Source: Streptomyces sp. MJM8645
GTDB taxonomy: Bacteria > Actinomycetota > Actinomycetes > Streptomycetales > Streptomycetaceae
Assembly (NCBI RefSeq): GCF_001625365.1
Contig: NZ_LJJF01000002.1
Span: 1,027,501-1,091,500, forward strand
Direction: 5' to 3'
Length of the DNA stretch: 64,000 nt
The translations under genes and the position numbers were made by a program. The first letter of the stretch is position 1. Every line of letters begins with the position of its first letter. Below, one piece after another: positions 25,201 through 32,689 of this stretch. The notes below the pieces were generated by a model. That model worked only from the letters and a program-made list of their open reading frames with translations, had not been told where the DNA came from and did no database searches.

Positions 25201-27720
25201 GGAGAGCCGGCCGGAGGCCACGCTGCCGGCCGAACCCAGGGCGAGGTGGGCCTCCAGTTCGTGCTCGGTGAAGCGGGAGGCGTAATCGCCGTACATCACC
25301 CCGAGGAAGACGCCCGTGTCGCTGTCCCGGACGGACGCCGGGTCGATCCCGGCCCGCTCCCACGCCTCCCAGGTGACCTCCAGCAGCAGCCGCTGCTGCG
25401 GGTCCATGGCGAGCGCCTCGCGCGGCGAGATGCCGAACAGGCCCGCGTCGAACTCCGCGGCGCTGTGCAGGAATCCGCCGCTGCGGGTGTAGCAGGTGCC
25501 GATCCGGTCCGGGTCGGGGTCGTAGAGGGCGGCGAGGTCCCAGCCGCGGTCGGTCGGCAGGTCCGAGATCGCGTCCGTGCCCTGCGACACCAACTCCCAG
25601 AGCCCTTCGGGGGATTCCACGCCACCGGGGTAGCGGCAGGCCATGGCGACGATCACCACCGGGTCCCGGTCGTACGGCTCCTCCGGCTCGGCGGTCCGCG
25701 GTGCGGGGGTCGTGTGTACGGCGGGCTCGGCGGGCTCGGCGGGCTCGGCGGCGAACAGTTCGGTGTGCAGGTGGCGGGCGACGGCGGCCGGGGTGGGGTG
25801 GTCGAAGACCAGCGTCGTCGGCAGGCTCAGCCCGGTCGACGCCGCGAGCCGGTCGATCAGCTCGATGGCGCCGAGCGAGGTCAGCCCGAGGTCCGCGAAG
25901 GAACTGTCCGCGAACGAGACGTCCGTGAACGATCGGTCCACGAACGAACCGCCCGCGTCGGGCCCGCTCGCCGGCGCGCGTCCGCGGACCCGGGCCGTCT
26001 CGGCGCACACCCTCTCGCACAGCGCGCGTTCCTGCTCCTCCCGGGGCAGCGACAGCAGCCCACGGGCCAGGGAACCCCCGGCCGGGGCCGGCGCCGCAGC
26101 CGGGTCGCTGAGCACCGCATGGCGGACGATCTTGCCCGACGGCGTGCGCGGGACGGCCGCGATCTCGCGGACCTCGACGGGGACCTTGTGCTCCGCGAGC
26201 TGCGAGCGGCAGACGTCGAGCACCAGCCGCGGGTCCAGGCCCGCCGGGCCGGGCACCACGAAGGCGACCGGGACCTCGCCGAGGACGGCGTGCGGCAGAC
26301 CGAGGACCACGGCGTCCCGCACCCCGGGACAACCCCGCAGGACGTGCTCGACCTCCGTGGGATGGATGTTCTCGCCGCCCCGGATGATCAGTTCGCTGAC
26401 CCGGCCGGTGAGGACGAGGTGGCCGTGTTCGGCGCGCCGGCCGAGGTCCCCGGTCCGGTACCAGCCCTCGCGCAGCGCGGCGGCCGTCGCTTCCGGCTGG
26501 TCGTGGTAGCCCGTCATGAGATTCGGACCGCTGACCCAGATCTCGCCCTCGCCGCCCGCGAGGACGTCGACGCCGCTGTCCGGATCGACGACGCGGACCT
26601 CGACGCCGGGTACCGGCAGTCCGCAGGACCCGTCGACCCGGGGGCCGTTCGGGCGGGCCACCGCGATCGCGCCGCACGTCTCGGTACTGCCGTAGACGTC
26701 GAGCAGCGGCGCGCCGAGCGTCTCCTCCACCGCCCCGCGCAGCTCGGGCGGGCACGGCGCGCCTGCCGTGACGCAGAGCCGTAGCCCGGGCCCCGGCGCG
26801 GGGAGCGGGGTGTCCTTCGCCGAGGACATCAACCGGTGGTACGTCGTGGGGACGCCGGCCAGGACGGTGAACGGCCCGCCGAGGGCTGCGCTCGGGGTGC
26901 GCAGCGTGCGCCACAGGTCGCCGGGCGTCAGCAGGTCGCCGGACGTCGGCAGTTCGCCGGCGATCGCGGTGCTCGCGCCGACGGCCGTGGTGCCCAGGAT
27001 CGCGAGGGAGTGCCCGAAGCTGTGGAACAGCGGCAGCGGCCACAGCAGCCGGTCCTCGGGGGAGAGCCCGAAGACCGGCGCATAGCAGGCCGCCACCGAC
27101 CACAGTGCGCTGCGCTGCGTGGAGAGCACGCCCTTGGGGCGGTGGGTGGTCCCGGAGGTGTAGAGCAGCCAGGCCGGATCGTCGAGCCCCAGGTCGTCGG
27201 GGGCCGCGGGCCCGTCGCTCCCGCTCCCGCTCCCGGTCGCGGCCTCGGCTTCGGCCTCGAAGAGGACGGTGCCGTCGGGGGCGTTCGAGGGGATCGGACC
27301 CGCCCCGGTGAGCACGGTGTGCAGGCCGCGGTACGCGGGGCCGAGGCGGTGGAGCTGCGTGAGATGCGCGGGGTCGGTGATGATGGCCGAAGCGCCGCTG
27401 TCCCGCAGGTAGTAGTCGAGTTCGTCGTCGGAGGAGCGGGGGTTGAGCAGGACACCGACCGCCCCCGCCCGCAGCACCGCGAGGCAACCCTCCACCAGCT
27501 CCACGCAGTTGCCCAGGCAGAGCGCCACCCGATCGCCGCGCCGGACCCCCGCCCGCACGAGCGACCCGGCCAACCGCCCGGTCCGCCGCTCCAACTCGGC
27601 GTAGCTGACGCCGCGCGAGAAGTCGTGGAACGCCACCCGCTCCGCCGACCGTTCGGCGTGCCTCTTCAGCAACTCCGGCAGCGGCCGCACCAGATCGTCA
27701 TACCGCAGGTCACCACTCAC
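19249..27720 (-). CDS. Single-module type I polyketide synthase with carboxylate-ligase loading domain
   Basis: 2823 residues. Domain order: AMP-dependent carboxylate ligase (~1-540; YTSGTTHRPKG ~187, YRTGDLG, PSGKIVRH); ACP1 (Ser ~614 in LGLTSLGA); KS (~685-1105; DTACSSSL, EAHGTGT, NLGHTQ); AT (~1225-1480; GHSVGE, HGFHS, malonyl-type); DH (~1605-1860; DHVVGGVPLVP matches HxxxGxxxxP, HPALLDAAAH); KR (~2130-2330; TGGTGALG, LDD, YAAAN); ACP2 (GFDSL ~2449); TE (GASAGG ~2659, GNHLSL ~2790). All catalytic residues look intact. It should activate a free acid, extend it once with malonyl-CoA, reduce and dehydrate, and release a trans-2-enoic acid. GTG 27720 has GGAG 7 nt upstream. No tailoring, transport or regulatory genes flank it. 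Confidence 0.92.
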   Translation of the reverse strand: MSGDLRYDDLVRPLPELLKRHAERSAERVAFHDFSRGVSYAELERRTGRLAGSLVRAGVRRGDRVALCLGNCVELVEGCLAVLRAGAVGVLLNPRSSDDELDYYLRDSGASAIITDPAHLTQLHRLGPAYRGLHTVLTGAGPIPSNAPDGTVLFEAEAEAATGSGSGSDGPAAPDDLGLDDPAWLLYTSGTTHRPKGVLSTQRSALWSVAACYAPVFGLSPEDRLLWPLPLFHSFGHSLAILGTTAVGASTAIAGELPTSGDLLTPGDLWRTLRTPSAALGGPFTVLAGVPTTYHRLMSSAKDTPLPAPGPGLRLCVTAGAPCPPELRGAVEETLGAPLLDVYGSTETCGAIAVARPNGPRVDGSCGLPVPGVEVRVVDPDSGVDVLAGGEGEIWVSGPNLMTGYHDQPEATAAALREGWYRTGDLGRRAEHGHLVLTGRVSELIIRGGENIHPTEVEHVLRGCPGVRDAVVLGLPHAVLGEVPVAFVVPGPAGLDPRLVLDVCRSQLAEHKVPVEVREIAAVPRTPSGKIVRHAVLSDPAAAPAPAGGSLARGLLSLPREEQERALCERVCAETARVRGRAPASGPDAGGSFVDRSFTDVSFADSSFADLGLTSLGAIELIDRLAASTGLSLPTTLVFDHPTPAAVARHLHTELFAAEPAEPAEPAVHTTPAPRTAEPEEPYDRDPVVIVAMACRYPGGVESPEGLWELVSQGTDAISDLPTDRGWDLAALYDPDPDRIGTCYTRSGGFLHSAAEFDAGLFGISPREALAMDPQQRLLLEVTWEAWERAGIDPASVRDSDTGVFLGVMYGDYASRFTEHELEAHLALGSAGSVASGRLSYVFGLRGPAITVDTACSSSLVAVHQAAQALRSGACSLALAGGVTVMATPNPLVAFSRQRALAPDGRCKSFSATADGTAWAEGAGVLLLERLSDARRNGHPVLAVVRGSAVNSDGASNGLTAPNGRAQQRLIQLALADAGLRAHEVDAVEAHGTGTALGDPVEARALLAGYGRGRGPEGPPLWLGSVKSNLGHTQAAAGVAGIIKMAQAMRHGELPRTLHVAAPTPHVDWSAGRVELLTAARPWPAPAGRPRRAGVSAFGIGGTNAHVIIEEPAAADRAPRQEPARPQGPAMPAAVPWLVGGADEAALRAQARRLADHVAARPGLSPADVGFSLAVSRSALTHRAMVPAADRERMLAGLRAIADGTPADGTSGAGALTRLADPRTRTAFLFTGQGAQRTRMGEELREAFPAFAEAFDEVCHALDGELDRPLRTVIRAEPGSPDALLDRTDFTQAALFAYEVALFRLVESWGMRADFLAGHSVGELAAAHVAGVLDLSDAVRLVAARGRLMRALPDGGAMVALDAAEHEVLPELADVADRVAIAAVNGPRAVVVSGARDAVLAVAARFEARGRRSTRLKVGHGFHSPLVDPVLDEFRRVAETLEFRPPRIPVVSTVTGSRAAPEELGSADYWVRHARLPVRFAEAVEWLGANGVGGFLELGPQPVLTAYAQECPAVQDGGPEFQDGGGPVFAFAARDGEREPDTLLAAVARFHVRGVGVDWPAVFAERGLRRGLWRVELPTYAFQRRRYWLDPPRPAGAGPASTFGEHPLLGPPFEVPGTGHTVLSGLLSAGAQPWLADHVVGGVPLVPGTAFVEMAVRAGDAAGCGTLEELVILRPLALPAAGVRVQVVVGAVDDSGRRSVEIHARPVEAAEAAEPAELAWTPHATGLLARTPEPGTVPEGHGLTQWPPPGAAEIDPAGAYEAAAGRGLAYGPAFRGVRALWRRGAEVFAEVRLPEPWTAEADRYGIHPALLDAAAHASMLAAHAPGTGPGGGADAGGGAGGARVPFQWSGVCLHAAAASTVRVRIAPVGEAGPASEGGAFSITLADPAGRLVARVNSLSTRELPAGHRDPGQDIAQRTLLRPDWVPVALPGRAPQSAGWTVLGPDQLNLGAFVPLAGPSSPTNGPTSSTAGADAAAPPRHLAVTAVGSESETDRDPLADVHLLTTRVLKALQDWQDDPATAGSQLVVVTRNATAPTPDLAGAAVWGLVRTAQSELPGCVVLIDVDEDPASLRLLPAAAASGEPQLSLRAGRATVPRLVGVPAAVHPPEPRPAESAQPRRSGAFDPDGTVLITGGTGALGADLAGHLVDAYGVRHLLLTGRRGPHAPGADALRASLAERGAQVRIVACDVADRARLAELIEQCDPPLTAVVHAAGVLDDGALAALSPERLAAVLRPKADAAWHLHELTRDRGLSAFVLFSSISGVLGRAGQGNYAAANSFLDALAQHRAAAGLPAVSLAWGMWGHDAGMAAQLTEGAGHPRPDDVVRAFTPAQGLTLFDAALRTGAPVLAPVLLDRAALRTAAGQLPAPLRDLARHGRPAAEAQSGATEPPPGAREGSEPGAWRTLLAGLPAEERGAALTELLRGDVAAVLGYSGAQDLPAGRTLAELGFDSLTAVQFRSRLSTALRLRLPAALVFEHPAIEDLARHVLDLLDDLLDDLPDNLLDDLPDGTPRERPGLRPAPPTGRPAQTLAALYRALCEQGRPAAAMHLVVAASSAAATFGADDAAEHAVPPLRRARGRAGSPVVVFFPDHRPLPAFPGGGFAALHACFEGELEVLEFPHPGIGAGCAVPADRETLARLHAETVLRHVGNRPVVLVGASAGGAVTHAVTRRLELRGSAPLGQVLIDTYLVHQGNHSTDWLTALAAPPAPYLAAADVSADGSTGDEDAAVAAMGAYTGLFLDWRPEPVDTPTLLIGAARPTPLMAARADGDSWRTSWPLPHERVEVPGNHLSLAREDAATTAAAIRTWIDSLTHPGTPPEATTR

Positions 27721-27995
27721 GCCCCGGCTCCGACCTCTCGCCACTCGCGATCCGCTCCCCCGTCGATCCCCTCCGTACCCAGTAACACACGGGCACAGAC
27801 CGAGTCCTGCGGACTCGCCGCAGCTGCGCTTGCGGCCGCCGAGGAACCGCGGCACTTCGAGGCAGCAATCAGGCCTCTGACCTGCGGAAACAGCAGCTCT
27901 CCAGCCCGGGAGGGCGCGAGGGCACAGCGCCGTGGACTTTGAGCGCTGCCCCCGATACCGCCCTCCCCGTCCGGCGCCCGTGTCAGGCTGGGGGA

Positions 27996-28637
27996 ATGCT
28001 CTCCGACTCCGCCGCCCCCAACGCCTGGCACACCCCGGCCGAACTGGCGCCGCTCGACGGCAACGAGGCCTTCCGCGGCACCGATGCCGGGACGGTGCTG
28101 GACTTCTGGCGCTACGCGATGCCCGACTTGCGAACCAACACCACCCGGGGCCTGCTCGCGGAATTCCTGGTCCACCGCGCCGTCGGCGCTGTGGCACGCA
28201 ACATGGAATGGGACAGCTTCGATGTCCTGACGCCTGACGGGCTCAGGATCGAGGTCAAGACCAGCGCCTACCTCCAAGCCTGGGGGCAGCGTCAGCTGTC
28301 GGAGATTCGCTTCTCCCGGCTGCGCGGACGCACCTGGACTCCCGAGGACGGTGACGCCGCAGAGCAGTCCTACAACGCGGATGTCTACGTCTTCGCCCTC
28401 CATACCGCGCTCACCCACGCCGACTACGACCCGCTCGACATCGGCCAGTGGCGCTTCTACGTTGCTTCCCGTGCTCTCGTGGAGGCCACCGGACAGGCCA
28501 GCCTGGGCCTTGCTTCCGTACGCCGGCTGTGTGGCGAACCCGTCGACTACGAGGAGCTCGCGGTCCGGATCTCGGCCTGCTCCCTCCAGTCACCCTCAAC
28601 TGGCGGAGCCACCGAAGCTGCCACCGCCACTGCGTGA
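27996..28637 (+). CDS. Hypothetical protein with nuclease-like IEVK motif
   Basis: 213 residues. The central part reads LLAEFLVHRAVG, WDSFDVLTPDGLRIEVKTSA and YNADVYVFALHTA. The D-x(n)-(E)xK arrangement (D in PDGLRIEVKTS) resembles a PD-(D/E)XK restriction-endonuclease-like core, and homologous hypothetical proteins of this type occur widely in Streptomyces. ATG 27996 has a purine run directly before it but at poor spacing; GTG or TTG starts upstream are possible. It is divergent from the PKS and precedes the cobalamin riboswitch. The fold is inferred from motif spacing only. Confidence 0.6.
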   Translation: MLSDSAAPNAWHTPAELAPLDGNEAFRGTDAGTVLDFWRYAMPDLRTNTTRGLLAEFLVHRAVGAVARNMEWDSFDVLTPDGLRIEVKTSAYLQAWGQRQLSEIRFSRLRGRTWTPEDGDAAEQSYNADVYVFALHTALTHADYDPLDIGQWRFYVASRALVEATGQASLGLASVRRLCGEPVDYEELAVRISACSLQSPSTGGATEAATATA

Positions 28638-28751
28638 CAGCGCGCTGGAAAGCCGGCAGGCCGAACACACACCTCCGTCAAAACACTGCCGCTGCCGGCG
28701 CTTCGCGTGGCCGGTGGGCGTCCTTGAGCCGGTCAGCACCGATCTGACCAC

Positions 28752-28946
28752 GCCTGATACCTTGCCATCGCCGTGGTGTACGGGAAACCGGTCTGAGTCC
28801 GGTGCGGCCCTCGCCACTGTTGCCGCGGAGTTCCGCGGCCCTCGCTGACCGGCTTTTCCAGCGGTCAGGGCCACTGGGCGGGCTGGAAGAGCCGTCCGGG
28901 AAGGTCGGCTGCGGCGTGTTGATGCGGAAGCCAGGAGACCGGCCAC
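28752..28946 (+). ncRNA. Cobalamin (AdoCbl) riboswitch
   Basis: Conserved elements appear in order: GGGAAACCGGTCTGAGTCCG (28782-28801), GCGGCCCTCGCCACTGT (28804-28820), CGCTGACC, GCCACTGGGCGGGCTGGAAG (28870 onwards), and the B12-box end GAAGCCAGGAGACCGG (28927-28942). These are the J3/4, L4-L5 and P7-J6/3 landmarks of the cobalamin riboswitch. It lies immediately upstream of the btuFCD-like operon, which supports vitamin B12 as the transported ligand. The ribosome-binding site of the first gene is ~30 nt downstream, so translational or antitermination control is plausible. Confidence 0.93.
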
Positions 28947-28981
28947 GGCGCGACATGTTCCACGAGGGTTTTGGAGAACAC

Positions 28982-30028
28982 GTGCCCAGCGGTCTGCTGT
29001 ATCCGTTTCGATCGATATGCTCCGTTCGTCCCACAGGTCCGATACGTGTCGGCCGGGTGGTCGCGGCCGTCCTGTTCACCGGCGCGCTCGGGGCTTGCAC
29101 CGGCGCCCCCGCGCCCGCCACGTCCGGCGGGGCGGCCGGAAGTGCCGCGCCGGTGAGCGTGGACAACTGCGGGACGACCGTGACGGTCGGCGCGCCGCCC
29201 GCCCGGCTGGTGACGCTCAACGAGGGTGCCACCGAGGTGGCCCTGTCCCTCGGCCTGCAGTCCCGCATGGCCGGTACCGCCTACCTCGACGATTCCGTCC
29301 CGGAGAAGTGGAAGGCGGCCTACGACTCCGTCCCGGTGCTCTCCAAGGACTACCCGACGAAGGAGAAGCTCCTCGCGGCCCGTCCCGACTTCCTGTACGC
29401 CTCCTACTCCAGCGCGTTCACCGACAAGGTCGCGGGCAGCCGGGACGAGCTGCGCGGCCAGGGCATCCCGTCGTACCTGTCCCCGTTCGGCTGCTCGGAC
29501 AAGAGCCAGGTGCCGCCGACGACCTGGCAGGCGGTGTGGGGTGAACTGAACGACGTCGCCAAGGTCTTCGGTGTCACGGAGCGGGCCGCCGCGATCCAGC
29601 AGCAGCAGGAGCAGCAGCTCGCCCAGTTCACGGCGACGGCCGCGGGCAAGGGTCTGAAGGTCCTGTGGTACGACTCGGACACCAAGTCGCCGTTCGTCGG
29701 TGCCGGCCACGGCGGACCTCAGCTCGTGCTCGATGCCGTGGGCGCCCGCAACGTCTTCGGGGACCTGCCCGGTGGCTGGCAGAACGTGAGCTGGGAGAAG
29801 GTCGTCGCGGCGGACCCGGACGCCATCGTGGTCGCGGACGCCGGCTGGGACACCGCCCAGTCCAAGATCGACTACTTGGAGAACGACCCGGTGCTGAGCA
29901 AGCTCACCGCCGTGCAGCGCAAGGCTTTCGTGGTGGTGCCGTTCTCGGAGTCGACTCCCGGCGTGCGGCTCGCCGACGGTGCCGCCCGGGTGTCCGCAGG
30001 GCTGGGCCAGCTGCACCCGGGTTCATGA
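28982..30028 (+). CDS. btuF: Cobalamin/siderophore-type ABC substrate-binding lipoprotein
   Basis: 348 residues. GTG 28982 has GGAG 5 nt upstream, after the riboswitch; longer forms would translate riboswitch sequence. The lipoprotein signal ends at lipobox LGAC (Cys ~39). The FecB/BtuF two-lobe fold is marked by PARLVTLNEGATEVALSLGL and AADPDAIVVADAGWD. Cobalamin specificity is inferred from the riboswitch, since sequence alone fits iron-siderophore binders. Its stop overlaps the permease start by ATGA. Confidence 0.88.
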   Translation: MPSGLLYPFRSICSVRPTGPIRVGRVVAAVLFTGALGACTGAPAPATSGGAAGSAAPVSVDNCGTTVTVGAPPARLVTLNEGATEVALSLGLQSRMAGTAYLDDSVPEKWKAAYDSVPVLSKDYPTKEKLLAARPDFLYASYSSAFTDKVAGSRDELRGQGIPSYLSPFGCSDKSQVPPTTWQAVWGELNDVAKVFGVTERAAAIQQQQEQQLAQFTATAAGKGLKVLWYDSDTKSPFVGAGHGGPQLVLDAVGARNVFGDLPGGWQNVSWEKVVAADPDAIVVADAGWDTAQSKIDYLENDPVLSKLTAVQRKAFVVVPFSESTPGVRLADGAARVSAGLGQLHPGS

Positions 30029-31104
30029 CCACCGAACCCCGCCCCGTCGTGCGGCCCTCCGGTCCGGGCCGCGCGACGGCGGCCCTGGCCATCGGTGCGG
30101 CCCTGCTGCTGACCACCGTGCTCCTCGGCCTGGCCGTGGGCTCGCAACCCGAGCCGGTCCGGACGGTGATCGATGTCGTGGCGCGCCGTCTCGGGCTGGG
30201 CGGCCAGCACGTCACGCTGCTGGACGACCAGATCGTCTGGCAGTTGCGGCTGCCCCGGGTTCTGGGAGCGGCTGCCACCGGCGCAGGCCTCGCGGTCTGC
30301 GGCGCGGTGCTGCAGACGCTGACCGGGAACGACCTGGCCGATCCCTTCCTGCTCGGGATCTCCGACGGAGCCGCCGCAGGCGCGGTCACCGTGATCGTCC
30401 TCGGCGTCGGCGTGACCGGCGCCGTGGGCACCGGCGCGGTGGCGACGGCGGCCTTCGCCGGTGCCCTGCTCGCCGCCGCCGTCGTCCTGGCACTGGCCGG
30501 CGCCCGCACCCGGTCGCTACCGACCACCCGGACCGTGCTCGCCGGCATCGCGGTGGGGCAGATGTGCGGGGCCTACACCTCGTTCGTCGTGCTGGTCCTC
30601 GGGGACCGCAACGCGGCGCGCGGTGTCATGGAGTGGACGCTCGGCTCGGTCGCCGGCGTGCGCTGGCCCACCGCCGTCTTCCTGACCGCGGTCGCGCTGG
30701 TCGGCGTCACGGTCCTGGCCTCCTCGGCCCGCGACCTGGACGCCTTCGCCTTCGGCGAGACCGCCGCCCGCTCCCTCGGCGTCCACGTCGAGCGCACCCG
30801 CTGGCTCCTCGTCGCCACCGCCGCGCTGGTGACCGCGTGCCTGGTCGCCAACACCGGCGTCATCGGGTTCCTCGGCCTGGTCGTACCGCACGTGGTCCGA
30901 CTGGTCTGCGGCCCGCGCCACGCCCTCCTGCTGCCCGTGTCGGCACTGGTGGGTGCGTCCCTCCTGGTGGGCAGCGACATCGTGGCGCGCTCGGTCCTGC
31001 CCGACCGGGAGATCCCCGTCGGCGTCATCACGGCCGGACTCGGAGCGCCCTTCTTCGCCTGGCTGCTGTGGCGCCAGGGGCGGGCCGAGGGGGGACCGCA
31101 GTGA
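30025..31104 (+). CDS. btuC: Cobalamin ABC transporter permease (FecCD/BtuC family)
   Basis: 359 residues with about ten predicted membrane helices and the FecCD signatures LPRVLGAAATGAGLAVCGAVL and NTGVIGFLGLVVPHVVRL. Translationally coupled to its neighbours on both sides (ATGA upstream, GTGA downstream). It would form the BtuC dimer in the membrane for import of cobalamin delivered by the lipoprotein. Confidence 0.9.
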   Translation: MTTEPRPVVRPSGPGRATAALAIGAALLLTTVLLGLAVGSQPEPVRTVIDVVARRLGLGGQHVTLLDDQIVWQLRLPRVLGAAATGAGLAVCGAVLQTLTGNDLADPFLLGISDGAAAGAVTVIVLGVGVTGAVGTGAVATAAFAGALLAAAVVLALAGARTRSLPTTRTVLAGIAVGQMCGAYTSFVVLVLGDRNAARGVMEWTLGSVAGVRWPTAVFLTAVALVGVTVLASSARDLDAFAFGETAARSLGVHVERTRWLLVATAALVTACLVANTGVIGFLGLVVPHVVRLVCGPRHALLLPVSALVGASLLVGSDIVARSVLPDREIPVGVITAGLGAPFFAWLLWRQGRAEGGPQ

Positions 31105-31919
31105 CCGTGACGCCGCCCGCCGAGCTGCGCGCGGAGGAGCTCCGCGTGCGCATCGGCGGAGCCACGCTGCTGGACGCGGTCTCGCTCGCGTTCGCCCCCG
31201 GCCGGATCACGGGCCTACTCGGGCCCAACGGCGCCGGGAAGACCACCCTGCTGCGCGCGGTCGCCGGACTGACCCGGCCGAGCGCGGGGCGCGTCCTCCT
31301 GGACGGAGAGGACCTCCACGCCCTCACGGCCCGCCGACGAGCACGACGGGTGGCCTTCATGGAGCAGCAGGCGGACACCCGGTTGTCGCTGCCGGTCCGT
31401 CAGGTCATCGAGCTCGGACGCACGCCGTACCGCAGCCGCTGGCCCGTGCCGATGGACTCCGCCGCCGACGCCCACGAGCGGTCCGTGTTCGCCGATGCCG
31501 TTGCCGCGGCCGACGTCGGACACCTGCTCGACCGGGCCTGGCCGACGCTGTCGGGCGGCGAACGGCAACGGGTCCAGCTCGCGCGGGCGCTGGTGCAGGA
31601 GCCCGGCGTGCTCCTGCTCGACGAGCCCACCAACCACCTCGACCTGCGCCACCAACTCGGCTTCCTCGGCGCCGTGCGCGGGCTGGGCGTCACCACGGTG
31701 GCCGCGCTGCACGACCTCGAACTCGCCGCCGCCTACTGCGACGAGGTCGCCGTCCTGCTCGACGGCCGGCTGGTCGCCCACGGGCCCAGCTCCGACGTGC
31801 TCACCTCGCCCACGATCGCGCACGTCTACGGCGTCGACGTGACCGTGGAACGACACCCCCGGCACGACAGGCCGCACATCCGGTGGAACGGACTGCTCCC
31901 CGAAGGGACATCACCATGA
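31101..31919 (+). CDS. btuD: Cobalamin ABC transporter ATP-binding protein
   Basis: 272 residues. Walker A GPNGAGKTT (~41), signature LSGGERQ (~150), Walker B VLLLDEPTNHLD (~171) and the switch His in LHDLELA are all intact. The GTG start overlaps the permease stop. It belongs to the FepC/BtuD class of heme/B12/siderophore importers and energises the btuFCD transporter. Confidence 0.9.
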   Translation: MTVTPPAELRAEELRVRIGGATLLDAVSLAFAPGRITGLLGPNGAGKTTLLRAVAGLTRPSAGRVLLDGEDLHALTARRRARRVAFMEQQADTRLSLPVRQVIELGRTPYRSRWPVPMDSAADAHERSVFADAVAAADVGHLLDRAWPTLSGGERQRVQLARALVQEPGVLLLDEPTNHLDLRHQLGFLGAVRGLGVTTVAALHDLELAAAYCDEVAVLLDGRLVAHGPSSDVLTSPTIAHVYGVDVTVERHPRHDRPHIRWNGLLPEGTSP

Positions 31920-32635
31920 CCCTCCCCGCCCCGGGCGCACCCGCCCGCCGCAGTGCCACGCTCCTGGTCGGCATGTCGATCGGGGAAGCCGTCCGTCGTG
32001 ACGAACTCCTCCGGACCGCGGCGTCGCACCGGGCCTCGATCGCTTTCCTGCAGCAGGCGGACCCCTCCCTGTCGGCCGAGCTGACCAGGCTGGCCGACGC
32101 GGGCACCGAGACCGTGGTCGTGATCGGCGTCCGCCTCGCGGCTTCCGGCCCGGGCCAGTCCTGGCTACGGCGGATCGCGGCGCACTGGTGGCGCGAGCGC
32201 GCGGGCCACCGTCCCGAACTCCTCGTCGCGACCCGCCTCGCCGACTCACCGGACGCGGTCCCCGCGGTGGCCGCGGTGACGAAGGCCATCACCGGCGAGG
32301 AGCCCGGCCTCACGTCCGCGGCCTGGGAGGACGTCCCCGGCCACCGGCACCAGGTCCTGGTGTGCCGCGGCCCGCGTTGCGCGGCCCAGGGCGCGGAGGA
32401 GGGGCTACGCGCCCTGGTACAGAAGCTGACCGAGCACGGCCTCGGCGACGACGACGTGCTCGTCACCCAGACGGGGTGCCAGTTCCCCTGCAACCAGGCC
32501 CCCGTCGTCAGCGTGCAGCCGGACGACGTCTGGTACGGAAGGATCGACCCGGCCGTCGCCGGCCGCATCGTCACCGAGCACCTCGCCGACGGACGACCGG
32601 TCGAGTCCCACCGGCTCCCCCGCCACAGGAGCTGA
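31916..32635 (+). CDS. CbiX-like / [2Fe-2S] thioredoxin-like ferredoxin domain protein
   Basis: 239 residues. The N-terminal ~135 residues resemble a chelatase-like (CbiX/SirB) half-domain (SATLLVGMSIGEAVRRDELL). The C-terminal ~90 residues are a thioredoxin-like [2Fe-2S] ferredoxin with Cys at ~149, 154, 187 and 191 (VCRGPRCA, TGCQFPCNQAP). The ATG overlaps the btuD stop. In B12 operons such proteins are thought to help handle corrin metal or reduction; the exact role is unknown. A strong terminator follows 15 bp later. Confidence 0.82.
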   Translation: MTLPAPGAPARRSATLLVGMSIGEAVRRDELLRTAASHRASIAFLQQADPSLSAELTRLADAGTETVVVIGVRLAASGPGQSWLRRIAAHWWRERAGHRPELLVATRLADSPDAVPAVAAVTKAITGEEPGLTSAAWEDVPGHRHQVLVCRGPRCAAQGAEEGLRALVQKLTEHGLGDDDVLVTQTGCQFPCNQAPVVSVQPDDVWYGRIDPAVAGRIVTEHLADGRPVESHRLPRHRS

Positions 32636-32649
32636 CCCACGCCGAAGGC

Positions 32650-32687
32650 CAGAGGCCCTGCCGGAGACACCTCCGGCAGGGCCTCTG
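32650..32687 (+). terminator. Terminator of the btu operon
   Basis: A perfect 17-bp stem (32650-32666 with 32671-32687; inner GCCCTGCCGGAG/CTCCGGCAGGGC) around an ACAC loop, 15 bp after the last stop codon of the operon. Confidence 0.85.
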
Positions 32688-32689
32688 TC

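Noticed and set aside
24175..26784. An 869-codon plus-strand frame inside the PKS region
   Set aside because: Antisense shadow of KS/AT coding sequence; no motifs and no ribosome-binding site.
27721..28197. A 159-codon N-terminal extension of the PKS
   Set aside because: It is Arg/Gly-rich without homology, overlaps the divergent gene at 27996, and GTG 27720 has a good ribosome-binding site.
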